A DNA stretch of 64,000 nucleotides, taken from positions 36,211,835 to 36,275,834 of the forward strand of contig CM037869.1 in the NCBI GenBank assembly GCA_021292105.1, given 5' to 3'. Under the pieces are notes generated by a model. The model had not been told where the DNA came from. It made no database searches and saw nothing but the letters and a program-made list of their open reading frames with translations. The DNA is from Anadara kagoshimensis. Its lineage: Eukaryota; Mollusca; Bivalvia; Arcoida; Arcidae. How positions within the stretch are numbered: position 1 is the stretch's first letter; each line of letters starts with the position of its first letter. Positions 21,439 to 32,800 of this stretch are shown here, one piece after another. The position numbers and the translations under genes were made by a program.

Positions 21439-21905
21439 TTGTATACTTTGTCTTTGACAAGGAAAAAAGAACCGATATTTAAGTCGCAAGTAGGTCAACT
21501 TCAAGCGCCAGCAGTGGAAAAAGTAGACACTATCCCTTGGATGCTTGGTGCACCAAAAATGCAACAATTTCACAGTACTTGTGCTAGGTCAATAACTACG
21601 TCAAAGGGGATAATTATCGCAAAAGATCTCGAACCTTATAGTGTAGTAGAAGTTTAGGTTTTCGTGAAAGGATTCAAACTCTTAGAGCCCTAATACACAG
21701 TACCTTTACGTAAAACTTTCTCTGATGTCATTCCTGAGCTATATGAAAACTCTTAAGGTTAGAGAATAAAATGCTTGGATGACGTTAAGTATGTGAGCAT
21801 TGCAACTGATGGTTGGACTTCAATAACACTTCAGTCCTATGTAACAATAACCGTGCATTATATTGATAAAAATGGTGTAATAATGTGCTACAGACTACAA
21901 TGCAA
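21439..21905 (+). pseudogene. Decayed hAT-type (ZBED-like) transposase fragment
   Basis: An open stretch ends KGIIIAKDLEPYSVVEV then stop; on other frames follow SDVIPELYEN, KYVSIATDGWTSITLQSYVT and HYIDKNGVI. These match the family's order: I-x-K-D-x-x-P-(F/Y)-S-x-V-E, then a target-DNA region, then T-D-G-W-T-S and Y-(V)-T-I-T-x-H-(Y)-I. Stops and frameshifts separate the blocks, and the catalytic C-terminal half and dimerisation region are absent. Inactive. Confidence 0.75.
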
Positions 21906-21947
21906 GTTGAATCTCATTGAGGGCAAAATATTGGTCAGGAATTAAAC

Positions 21948-22150
21948 AAGAGGCCCATGGGCCTAAACGCTCCTCTGTGATCTTGACATTTGAACGATGA
22001 CCTTCAGTCATATATTAAATGATCATTAGGCCAATAGCTACAATATCCCAGTAAATATGCTTATAAAAAGTTTATAGTTTTTAAGATAATTTACCATCTG
22101 AATACTTGTTGGTATCTGTGAATTTGACCTTTGAACCTATAAACTTCATT
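21948..22150. repeat. Probable interspersed repeat with GAGGCCCATGGGCCT palindrome
   Basis: AACAAGAGGCCCATGGGCCT followed by AAACGCTCCTCTGTGATCTTG and later TTTGACCTTTGAACCT. The near-palindromic start and style resemble dispersed repeats of bivalve genomes; only one copy is visible here. Confidence 0.4.
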
Positions 22151-22461
22151 GATTTATAAAATTGAATGAAAGGTGAAAATTATTCATCGGGGCAATTATT
22201 ACAAAGTAGTTTACATCCGATTGAACTATTGCCTAAAAAGCAGGGAGACACTGAACATGAAAACAAGCATTACAAACATGATAACAACTAATTTCTCAGT
22301 ACAGCTTCTTCTAATTATTAGAAATATTTTATATAGTATCCATATTGAAGAAGTGGAATTGTCATTCTCCTTGCTCCCCACCTCCCAATTCGGAATGCCA
22401 ACCAAGTGCAATGTCCAATGTTCCGATGAAACTAACTCGGAACAGCACAGCGCCAAGGGCT

Positions 22462-22546
22462 ACAAAAAAGATATACACCATAATAAAATTGTGATAATCA
22501 ATCATTCAAAAAAGATATACACCATAATAAAATTGTGATAATCAAT
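22462..22546. repeat. Two-copy 39-bp tandem repeat
   Basis: AAAAAGATATACACCATAAT AAAATTGTGATAATCAAT occurs twice in a row. The open frame spanning it (22173-22538) has no family resemblance. Confidence 0.85.
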
Positions 22547-22834
22547 TAACAATGATAAGTCAACATCCAGAAAGATTTAACGAGTAAATAATTCATGGAT
22601 GCCAAGTTAGGAGATATAATTTAGCTTTACAAAGAAACCAGATATGATCCATGAGCCACTACATTCTACAGGCTAAGATTACCAAAAAGAAATAGTGAAA
22701 AAAGGAAAAAAGATTTAGGAAATAGAAATGTCTTGCCTGTAGGGTATGTGCGTGACCAGCAGATTGATTGGACACGGGCCGATGCCAACCGTCCTTCAAG
22801 ATAAAGTAAGAGTAAAATTACATATTATACCCGT

Positions 22835-23010
22835 TTTAATTTTACGGCACTAGACGGCCGTTTCAGAATACAATTCCTCATCAGTAGTGCTTGGACAAAA
22901 ATTATGAAACCAAAATTATTTCAAAGATGTTGAAAAGCTACCCAAAGGACCAAAATATATTTTACCAAATTAAGCTAAGGAAATACTTTGCATGAGGGAG
23001 TGTACCTGAG
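22835..23010. repeat. R2 repeat, single partial copy
   Basis: GGCACTAGACGGCCGTTTCA, CATCAGTAGTGCTTGGAC and ATACTTTGCATGAGGGAGTG match the 19.1-kb copy. Confidence 0.75.
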
Positions 23011-23204
23011 TTTGTGTTGGGCCAGAAAAAACCACAGTCTACACGGTCTTTAATTACCAAAATCCCGTCCTCCACTATCAAGGATTGCATTCCACGACAA
23101 ACAGAATGCCTCATTTTAGTCGCCTTTTACGACAAGCATGAGGTACTGGGGCCTATTCTTACCCGGGTTCACCACGGGGATTTCAGAGGAAAGTGTCATT
23201 CAAA

Positions 23205-23275
23205 AACAAACATACTAATCCATGTCCGAATTACAATCCTGAAGCAAAGTAAAAACTTTGTAACTGACAAATAAC
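23205..23275 (+). repeat. R1 5' fragment, forward
   Basis: AAACATACTAATCCATGTCC to GTAACTGACAA. Confidence 0.7.
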
Positions 23276-23464
23276 AAATACTATAGTCTAAAACACTAGT
23301 TCAGATATACCACTAAACTTGTATTATCAATCTTGTTCTGATTCTGGCATTGTACCCGTAGCATCTGAGTTTACTTTAAGGGTGAATGATAAATTCAGTT
23401 TTGTAACTGAACTTGTAGTATCAGGCTGCTTGCAAATAAATTGTTGACTCAAGGATATTGCAAG

Positions 23465-23745
23465 CCTAGGCTTACCGTCATCACAGTATTGTTGATAAGT
23501 TTGATGACTCTGTGTTCAGGATTGCTCTGGATATATTTGACGTCTAATAGTTCCATGTTCCTTTCACACAATTTTGATTACACACGTGACGGGTGTAGCT
23601 AGGTAAACAGGGGGTGCTTACCCTTCCGGAGCACACGGCCTAACTTCCCTGGTGAAAGTGTCTAACCTAACTTGTCAGTTCCAAAGGTTTTACTTTGCTT
23701 CTGGATTGTAATTCGGATATGGATTAGTATGTTTGTTTTTCATTT
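23465..23745 (-). repeat. R1 copy, full length, reverse
   Basis: CCGTCATCACAGTATTGTTG, GTTCAGGATTGCTCTGGATA, ACACACGTGACGGGTGTAGC, AGGGGGTGCTTACCCTTCCG, ending GATTAGTATGTTTGTTTTTC. This copy has the ACGTGACGGG variant found in the satellite array 3 kb downstream, so it is close to the source of that fragment. Confidence 0.88.
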
Positions 23746-24840
23746 TACAATATCCAAATGCCATCAGTGGACCCCCCAACAGAAGCAACTATTGGTTACT
23801 CTTAGAGCAAGCAAGCAAAATGGTTTGGAATCGAAACAAAAATAATTCCATATTACGTGGTAAATTGTCGACAAGTTAGAAAACGCAACTGTATTGTGAC
23901 CACCAAACAGGCTCAAGATGAATAAAAAAACTGGAAACGCAAATTTCAGGAAACAGAAGAGAACAACAGAAAATCTGGAAATGAAAAAAAGATTTGCAAA
24001 CATTATGAACCAAAAGAATAGCATAATTTGCTTCTCGGAAGAAAACTGTTCTTTTCCGGCATGATACACAGATGTCAAATTTGGAGTTAAATGCCTCAAT
24101 AATATTTTAAAAGTGCGACGGTCATGCCTTAAATCATCAGTTGAATATGTAGGTACCGTATGTTTAAAATAAATGTTTTACTCTTGGAACGAATTCCCTA
24201 TGGAAACTGTTGCAAACGGCCAAAAATACCGATGTCTTCCAACTAAAAAGAGATCAAACAAATTTTACAATCTCGACCTCCATGTTGAATTTAACACAAC
24301 TATCTCGCTTACCGTTGAATTTAGACAGAGTTTTCCGCATGCTCATTGCATTACCCGAGAAACACGACTTGAACAAATCTAAGTCGACCATGATATTCAA
24401 ATTGATCGAACCAATCCTGCTAGCAATTTACCTGGCTTTAGTTAGGCTCAAATAACAGTTGAACAAGTTAAATAAAATTTGCTTATTTTTCCCTCTTATG
24501 TTCTGAAAGCCAGAGCTTACCATAGATAGCAATATGTTATTGAAATGATCTTCAAATCAACAGAAAAATACATCTTCAAACAATGACCGGGGAAAATACG
24601 ATACAAAGGATTTTAGTTCTTTGTTTTTTCATTACAGTCTGTTGTATATATTGCGTTGAGCTTGTCTTAGACGGGGGTGTCCAAAATATTATTGATCAAT
24701 TATTTCGCAAAATCCTCCTGCAAAGTTTAAAATTTTTAGTCCTAATATTAAGTTTAAGCAAGATATCTCTTAAGGATTCAATTTGGAAAGAATAAACAAA
24801 TTGCAGATTAGTAAGGAACGCCGAGAACAGAGAACAAGTA
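23746..24840. other. Intergenic, no recognised gene
   Basis: Contains frames on both strands (111 residues on - at 23764-24099; 69-81 residues on + at 24173-24455) without recognisable motifs. The + strand reading of 23.75-24.1 kb is charged and stop-interrupted and might be another decayed mobile-element reading frame, but I cannot name it. Confidence 0.3.
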
Positions 24841-25255
24841 GCCATTACTGATGAGGAATTGTACTCCGAAACGGCCGTCTAGTGCTGTAAATTTATATAA
24901 AACTGGTATAATATGTAATTTAAAATTCTGAGCCGATATTTCTGCTGGTGGCTGGTGCCCCGAGGATATCACAAACACAGTAGGCAATAATTTCGTATTA
25001 TTGTCAGAAATATACTATAACTAAATTTACTGCAAGTTAAAATTTGAAATTTCTCAAAAACTAATGTATACTTCCTAATGCAAAGTATTTCCTTAAGTTA
25101 ATTTGGTAAAATATATTTTGGTCCTTCAGGTAGCTTTTTAACATCTTCAAAAAAAATTGATTTTTATAATTTTGGTCCAAGCACTACTGATGAGGAATTG
25201 TATTCCGAAACGGCCGTCTAGTGCTGTAAATATAAAACTGATATAATATGTAATT
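24841..25255. repeat. R2 repeat, dimer, opposite orientation to 19.1 kb
   Basis: ACTGATGAGGAATTGTACTC CGAAACGGCCG near 24847 recurs near 25187, about 340 bp apart, each followed by TCTAGTGCTGTAAAT. The body carries TGCCCCGAGGATATCAC, the reverse of GATATCCTCGGAGCAC at 19.3 kb. Confidence 0.8.
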
Positions 25256-25753
25256 ATATCGTAAATCATTTGTTTTAGATTTTCTTTGACTTGTTTAAGT
25301 GTTAAATCTGGTAGAGGTAAATCTGAAACCTAATGTATGAAATAACATGTTTTCGTTTTAAAATGTTATATTCTATTCATGTTACGGTAACTGTAACATC
25401 TATATGGTCATAAATAAATTAAAAGTTTGCTCAAAGATAGTTTAATTATCTTTAATTGACCAAAACAGTACAATTAAGTATGCTTTCTTCCATAATAAAC
25501 AAGTTAGTTTCAAAAAAGCTCATTTTAATTTTCTAACTGTTGTCCGCCTTTGCTGCAGTTTATCTCGGAAGGATCCTTATATATGGTAAAACAATTACAT
25601 TGTATATTTTATTAAACAAGTTACTATCCCGAAGAAATTTTAAAATTCGATTTGATGTCCACTGGCATTGATTAAATATTTTGTATTGATAATGCTGAGT
25701 AAAAAGTATTCTTTGTAGGTGCGAAGTCAACACAATCGAGAAAAACGTGTTGT
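25256..25753. other. Left flank of the satellite array
   Basis: AT-rich single-copy-looking sequence without exons. The array begins abruptly at 25754 next to AACACAATCGAGAAAAACGTGTTGTGTT, which contains a short inverted repeat (AACACA / TGTGTT). Confidence 0.35.
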
Positions 25754-25943
25754 GTTAACTATACACGGACCCTCTATTTTACCATCATTGAACCCTCATA
25801 GGTCCCATCGTTATTTCAATGGAGAGACATATATAAAAAAAAATATATTTACTTTTTTTTCTATATACGTCTCTCCATTGAAATAACGATGGGACCTATG
25901 AGGGTTCAATGATGGTCGAAGGTGGGGTTCGTGTAAAGTTAAC
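25754..25943. repeat. First hairpin of the array (about 84-bp arms)
   Basis: GTTAACTATACACGGACCCT at the left pairs with the right end (TTCGTGTAAAGTTAAC here, GTCCGTGTATAGTTAACGG in most units). Inner parts, CCATCATTGAACCCTCATAG and TCGTTATTTCAATGGAGAGA, pair with TCTCCATTGAAATAACGATG and CTATGAGGGTTCAATGATGG. The loop is an AT-rich segment of about 40 bp. Such arms can extrude as cruciforms or, if transcribed, fold to long double-stranded RNA. Confidence 0.92.
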
Positions 25944-25961
25944 AGTGGGACACATGAAAAA

Positions 25962-26120
25962 TTGGGATTTGAGGCCGTTTGTCAAAAGTGTGCCCTCCCA
26001 TTCCCAAAAGTTAGGATGACCAGAGATCATACACAAGATATATGCGAGAAATATAGAGAAGAATTAATAATTGAATTTAGAGACAAAAGTAGAATGTTTG
26101 GTGTAACCGGATCCGGTTTT
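25962..26120 (+). pseudogene. C2HC zinc-finger-like coding fragment in satellite unit
   Basis: Encodes GFEAVCQKCALPFPKVRMTR followed by DHTQDICEKYREELIIEF. The spacing C-x2-C-x12-H-x4-C is that of a C2HC/C2H2 finger, followed by a helix-like charged segment. No splice sites or start of its own. Present in all 17 units; in units near 29.6, 34.2, 36.1 and 39.7 kb the second cysteine is replaced (CQKF), so the motif is not being conserved as protein. Origin unknown: a captured host exon or mobile-element protein are both possible. Confidence 0.55.
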
Positions 26121-26404
26121 GCCCTTATACACCATGATGGGACTTTTCCGGATTTCCAATCATTGCACCCTATGGGCCGGATCCGGATCCGACTCCTTTT
26201 TTTACAAACGCCTTTTCCCACCGTCAACTATACACGGACCCCCTCTTTTACCATCATTGAACCCTCATGGAGAGACATATATATAAAAAAAATATATTTA
26301 CTTTTTTTTCTATATACGTCTCTCCATTGAAATAACGATGGGACCGTGTATAGTTAACGGTGGGACTTTTTTAATTATTATTATTATTATTATTTGTACT
26401 TTAG

Positions 26405-26554
26405 GACTTCAGTCAATTGATGGAATTCGTTGCAAGGGAAACTGATGAAATAATGACATCAAAAATCCCAGTGGATGAGGCATGTGAATACTCAAAAGAA
26501 TTAGCTGAAATTGAAAGAACAGGAATTGATTACACACGTGACGGGTGTAGCTAG
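26405..26554 (+). pseudogene. Exon-like fragment in satellite unit (49 codons)
   Basis: After TTTGTACTTTAG, an acceptor-like site, an open frame reads DFSQLMEFVARETDEIMTSK, IPVDEACEYSKELAEIERTG and ends in a stop formed inside the adjoining R1 fragment. Amino-acid composition is typical of a real globular or helical protein. It recurs in every unit with few changes; some units carry DLACEYS instead of DEACEYS. I do not recognise the parent gene. Confidence 0.5.
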
Positions 26555-26851
26555 CTAAACAGGAGGTGCTTACCCTTCCCCGGATTTCCCATCATTGCAC
26601 CCTATGGGCCGGATCCGGATCCGACTCCTTTTTTTACAAACGCCTTTTCCCACCGTTAACTATACACGGACCCTCTATTTTACCATCATTGAACCCTCAT
26701 AGGTCCCATCGTTATTTCAATGGAGAGACATATATATAAAAAAATATATTTACTTTTTTTTTCTATATACGTCTCTCCATTGAAATAACGATGGGACCTA
26801 TGAGGGTTCAATGATGGTCGAAGGTGGGGTTCGTGTAAAGTTAACGGTGGG

Positions 26852-29800
26852 ACACATGAAAAATTGGGATTTGAGGCCGTTTGTCAAAAGTGTGCCCTCC
26901 CATTCCCAAAAGTTAGGATGACCAGAGATCATACACAAGATATATGCGAGAAATATAGAGAAGAATTAATAATTGAATTTAGAGACAAAAGTAGAATGTT
27001 TGGTGTAACCGGATCCGGTTTTGCCCTTATACACCATGATGGGACTTTTCCGGATTTCCAATCATTGCACCCTATGGGCCGGATCCCGATCCGACTCCTT
27101 TTTTTACAAACGCCTTTTCCCACCGTCAACTATACACGGACCCCCTCTTTTACCATCATTGAACCCTCATGGAGAGACTATATATATAAACAAATATATT
27201 TACTTTTTTTCTATATACGTCTCTCCATTGAAATAACGATGGGACCGTGTATAGTTAACGGTGGGACTTTTTTAATTATTATTATTATTATTATTATTTG
27301 TACTTTAGGACTTCAGTCAATTGATGGAATTCGTTGCAAGGGAAACTGATGAAATAATGACATCAAAAATCCCAGTGGATGAGGCATGTGAATACTCAAA
27401 AGAATTAGCTGAAATTGAAAGAACAGGAATTGATTACACACGTGACGGGTGTAGCTAGCTAAACAGGAGGTGCTTACCCTTCCCCGGATTTCCCATCATT
27501 GCACCCTATGGGCCGGATCCGGATCCGACTCCTTTTTTTACAAACGCCTTTTCCCACCGTTAACTATACACGGACCCCCTCTTTTACCATCATTGAACCC
27601 TCATAGGTCCCATCGTTATTTCAATGGAGAGACATATATTTAAAAAAAATATATTTACTTTTTTTTCTATATACGTCTCTCCATTGAAATAACGATGGGA
27701 CTTATGAGGGTTCAATGATGGACGAAGGTGGGGTCCGTGTATAGTTAACGGTGGGACACATGAAAAATTGGGATTTGAGGCCGTTTGTCAAAAGTGTGCC
27801 CTCCCATTCCCAAAAGTTAGGATGACCAGAGATCATACACAAGATATATGCGAGAAATATAGAGAAGAATTAATAATTGAATTTAGAGACAAAAGTAGAA
27901 TGTTTGGTGTAACCGGATCCGGTTTTGCCCTTATACACCATGATGGGACTTTTCCGGATTTCCCATCATTGCATCCTATGGGCCGGATCCGGATCCGACT
28001 CCTTTTTTTACAAACGCCTTTTCCCACCGTTAACTATACACGGATCCCCTCTTTTACCATCATTGAACCCTCATGGAGAGACATATTATATAAAAAAAAT
28101 ATATTTACTTTTTTTTCTATATACGTCTCTCCATTGAAATAACGATGGGACCGTGTATAGTTAACGGTGGGACTTTTTAAATTAATATTATTATTATTAT
28201 TTGTACTTTAGCACTTCAGTCAATTGATGGAATTCGTTGCAAGGGAAACTGATGAAATAATGACATCAAAAATCCCAGTGGATTTGGCATGTGAATACTC
28301 AAAAGAATTAGCTGAAATTGAAAGAGCAGGAATTGATTACACACGTGACGGGTGTAGCTAGCTAAACAGGAGGTGCTTACCCTTCCCCGGATTTCCCATC
28401 ATTGCACCCTAAGGGCCGGATCCGGATCCGACTCCTTTTTTTACAAACGCCTTTTCCCACCGTTAACTATACACGGACCCCCTCTTTTACCATCATTGAA
28501 CCCTCATAGGTCCCATCGTTATTTCAATGGAGAGACATAAATATAAAAAAAATATATTTACTTTTTTTTCTATATACGTCTCTCCATTCAAATAACGATA
28601 GGACCTATGAGGGTTCAATGATGGTCAAAGGTGGGGTCCGTGTATAGTTAATGGTGGGACACATGAAAAATTGGGATTTGAGGCCGTTTGTCAAAAGTGT
28701 ACCCTCCCATTCCCAAAAGTTAGGATGACCAGAGATCATGCACAAGATATATGCGCGAAATATAGAGAAGAATTAATAATTGAATTTAGAGACAAAGGTA
28801 GAATGTTGGTGTAACCGGATCCGGTTTTGCCCTTATACACCATGATGGGACTTTTCCGGATTTCCCATCATTGCACACTATGGGCCGGATCCGGATGCGA
28901 CTCCTTTTTTACAAACGCCTTTTCCCACCGTTAACTATACACGGACCCCCTCTTTTACCATCATTGAACCCTCATAGGTCCCATCGTTATTTCAATGGAG
29001 AGACATATATATAAAAAAATATATTTACTTTTTTTTTCTATATACGTCTCTCCATTGAAATAACGATGGGACCTATGAGGGTTCAATGATGGTCGAAGGT
29101 GGGGTCCGTGTATAGTTAACGGTGGGACTTTTTTAATTATTATTATTATTATTATTTGTACTTTAGGACTTCAGTCAATTGATGGAATTCGTTGCAAGGG
29201 AAACTGATGAAATAATGACATCAAAAATCCCAGTGGATGAGGCATGTGAATACTCAAAAGAATTAGCTGAAATTGAAAGAACAGGAATTGATTACACACG
29301 TGACGGGTGTAGCTAGCTAAACAGGAGGTGCTTACCCTTCCCCGGATTTCCCATCATTGCACCCTATGGGCCGGATCCGGATCCGACTCCTTTTTTTACA
29401 AACGCCTTTTCCCACCGTTAACTATACACGGACCCCCTCTTTTACCATCATTGGACCCTCATAGGTCCCATCGTTATTTCAATGAAGAGACATATATATA
29501 AAAAAAAATATTTACTTTTTTTTTCTATATACGTCTCTCCATTGAAATAACGATGGGACCTATGAGGGTTCAATGATGGACGAAGGTGGGATCCGTGTAT
29601 AGTTAACGGTGGGACACATGAAAAATTGGGATTTGAGGCCGTTTGTCAAAAGTTTGCCCTCCCATTCCCAAAAGTTAGGATGACCAGAGATCATACACAA
29701 GATATATGCGCGAAATATAGAGAAGAATTAATAATTGAATTTAGAGACAAAAGTAGAATGTTTGGTGTAACCGGATCCGGTTTTGCCCTTATACACCATG

Positions 29801-32800
29801 ATGGGACTTTTCCGGATTTCCCATCATTGCACCCTATGGGCCGGATCCGGATCCGACTCCTTTTTTTACAAACGCCTTTTCCCACCGTTAACTATACACG
29901 GACCCCCTTTTTTACCATCATTGAACCCTCATGGAGAGACATATATATAAAAAAAATATATTTACTTTTTTTCTATATACGTCTCTCCATTGAAATAACG
30001 ATGGGACCGTGTATAGTTAACGGTGGGACTTTTTAAATTAATATTATTATTATTATTTGTACTTTAGCACTTCAGTCAATTGATGGAATTCGTTGCAAGG
30101 GAAACTGATGAAATAATGACATCAAAAATCCCAGTGGATGAGGCATGTGAATACTCAAAAGAATTAGCTGAAATTGAAAGAGCAGGAATTGATTACACAC
30201 GTGACGGGTGTAGCTAGCTAAACAGGAGGTGCTTACCCTTCCCCGGATTTCCCATCATTGCACCCTAAGGGCCAGATCCGGATCCGACTCCTTTTTTTAC
30301 AAACGCCTTTTCCCACCGTTAACTATACACGGACCCCCTCTTTTACCATCATTGAACCCTCATAGGTCCCATCGTTATTTCAATGGAGAGACATAAATAT
30401 AAAAAAAATATATTTTACTTTTTTTTCTATATACGTCTCTCCATTCAAATAACGATAGGACCTATGAGGGTTCAATGATGGTCAAAGGTGGGGTCCAGTG
30501 TATAGTTAATGGTGGGACACATGAAAAATTGGGATTTGAGGCCGTTTGTCAAAAGTGTACCCTCCCATTCCCAAAAGTTAGGATGACCAGAGATCATGCA
30601 CAAGATATATGCGCGAAATATAGAGAAGAATTAATAATTGAATTTAGAGACAAAGGTAGAATGTTTGGTGTAACCGGATCCTGTTTTGCCCTTATACACC
30701 ATGATGGGACTTTTCCGGATTTCCCATCATTGCACACTATGGGCCGGATCCGGATGCGACTCCTTTTTTTACAAACGCCTTTTCCCACCGTTAACTATAC
30801 ACGGACCCCTCTTTTACCATCATTGAACCCTCATAGGTCCCATCGTTATTTCAATGGAGAGACATATATATAAAAAATATATTTACTTTTTTTTTCTATA
30901 TACGTCTCTCCATTGAAATAACGATGGGACCTATGAGGGTTCAATGATGGTCGAAGGTGGGGTCCGTGTATAGTTAACGGTGGGACTTTTTAATTATTAT
31001 TATTATTATTATTTGTACTTTAGGACTTCAGTCAATTGATGGAATTCGTTGCAAGGGAAACTGATGAAATAATGACATCAAAAATCCCAGTGGATGAGGC
31101 ATGTGAATACTCAAAAGAATTAGCTGAAATTGAAAGAACAGGAATTGATTACACACGTGACGGGTGTAGCTAGCTAAACAGGAGGTGCTTACCCTTCCCC
31201 GGATTTCCCATCATTGCACCCTATGGGCCGGATCCGGATCCGACTCCTTTTTTTACAAACGCCTTTTCCCACCGTTAACTATACACGGACCCTCTATTTT
31301 ACCATCATTGAACCCTCATAGGTCCCATCGTTATTTCAATGGAGAGACATATATATAAAAAAAATATATTTACTTTTTTTTCTATATACGTCTCTCCATT
31401 GAAATAACGATGGGACCTATGAGGGTTCAATGATGGTCGAAGGTGGGATCCGTGTATAGTTAACGGTGGGACACATGAAAAATTGGGATTTGAGGCCGTT
31501 TGTCAAAAGTGTGCCCTCCCATTCCCAAAAGTTAGGATGACAGAGATCATACACAAGATATATGCGAGAAATATAGAGAAGAATTAATAATTGAATTTAG
31601 AGACAAAAGTAGAATGTTTGGTGTAACCGGATCGGTTTTGCCCTTATACACCATGATGGGACTTTTCCGGATTTCCAATCATTGCACCCTATGGGCCGGA
31701 TCCCGATCCGACTCCTTTTTTTACAAAACGCCTTTTCCCACCGTCAACTATACACGGACCCCCTCTTTTACATCATTGAACCCTCATGGAGAGACATATA
31801 TATATATAAACAAATATATTTACTTTTTTTCTATATACGTCTCTCCATTGAAATAACGATGGGACCGTGTATAGTTAACGGTGGGACTTTTTAATTATTA
31901 TTATTATTATTATTATTGTACTTTAGGACTTCAGTCAATTGATGGAATTCGTTGCAAGGGAAACTGATGAAATAATGACATCAAAAATCCCAGTGGATGA
32001 GGCATGTGAATACTCAAAAGAATTAGCTGAAATTGAAAGAACAGGAATTGATTACACACGTGACGGGTGTAGCTAGCTAAACAGGAGGTGCTTACCCTTC
32101 CCCGGATTTCCCATCATTGCACCCTATGGGCCGGATCCGGATCCGACTCCTTTTTTTACAAACGCCTTTTCCCACCGTTAACTATACACGGACCCCTCTT
32201 TACCATCATTGAACCCTCATAGGTCCCATCGTTATTTCAATGGAGAGACATATATTTAAAAAAAAATATATTTACTTTTTTTTCTATATACGTCTCTCCA
32301 TTGAAATAACGATGGGACTTATGAGGGTTCAATGATGGACGAAGGTGGGGTCCGTGTATAGTTAACGGTGGGACACATGAAAAATTGGGATTTGAGGCCG
32401 TTTGTCAAAAGTGTGCCCTCCCATTCCCAAAAGTTAGGATGACCAGAGATCATACACAAGATATATGCGAGAAATATAGAGAAGAATTAATAATTGAATT
32501 TAGAGACAAAAGTAGAATGTTTGGTGTAACCGGATCCGGTTTTGCCCTTATACACCATGATGGGACTTTTCCGGATTTCCATCATTGCATCCTATGGGCC
32601 GGATCCGGATCCGACTCCTTTTTTTACAAACGCCTTTTCCCACCGTTAACTATACACGGATCCCCTCTTTTACCATCATTGAACCCTCATGGAGAGACAT
32701 ATTATAAAAAAAATATATTTACTTTTTTTTCTATATACGTCTCTCCATTGAAATAACGATGGGACCGTGTATAGTTAACGGTGGGACTTTTTAAATTAAT

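Noticed and set aside
23764..24099. Membrane protein of 111 residues on the minus strand
   Set aside because: Phe/Leu-rich only because the opposite strand is A-rich; no conserved motifs. Kept as unassigned intergenic sequence.
26440..26475. Possible hammerhead ribozyme in the satellite (AACTGATGAAATAATGAC)
   Set aside because: CTGATGA is present but is not followed by a stem and GAAA core at the right place, and no matching third stem is visible.
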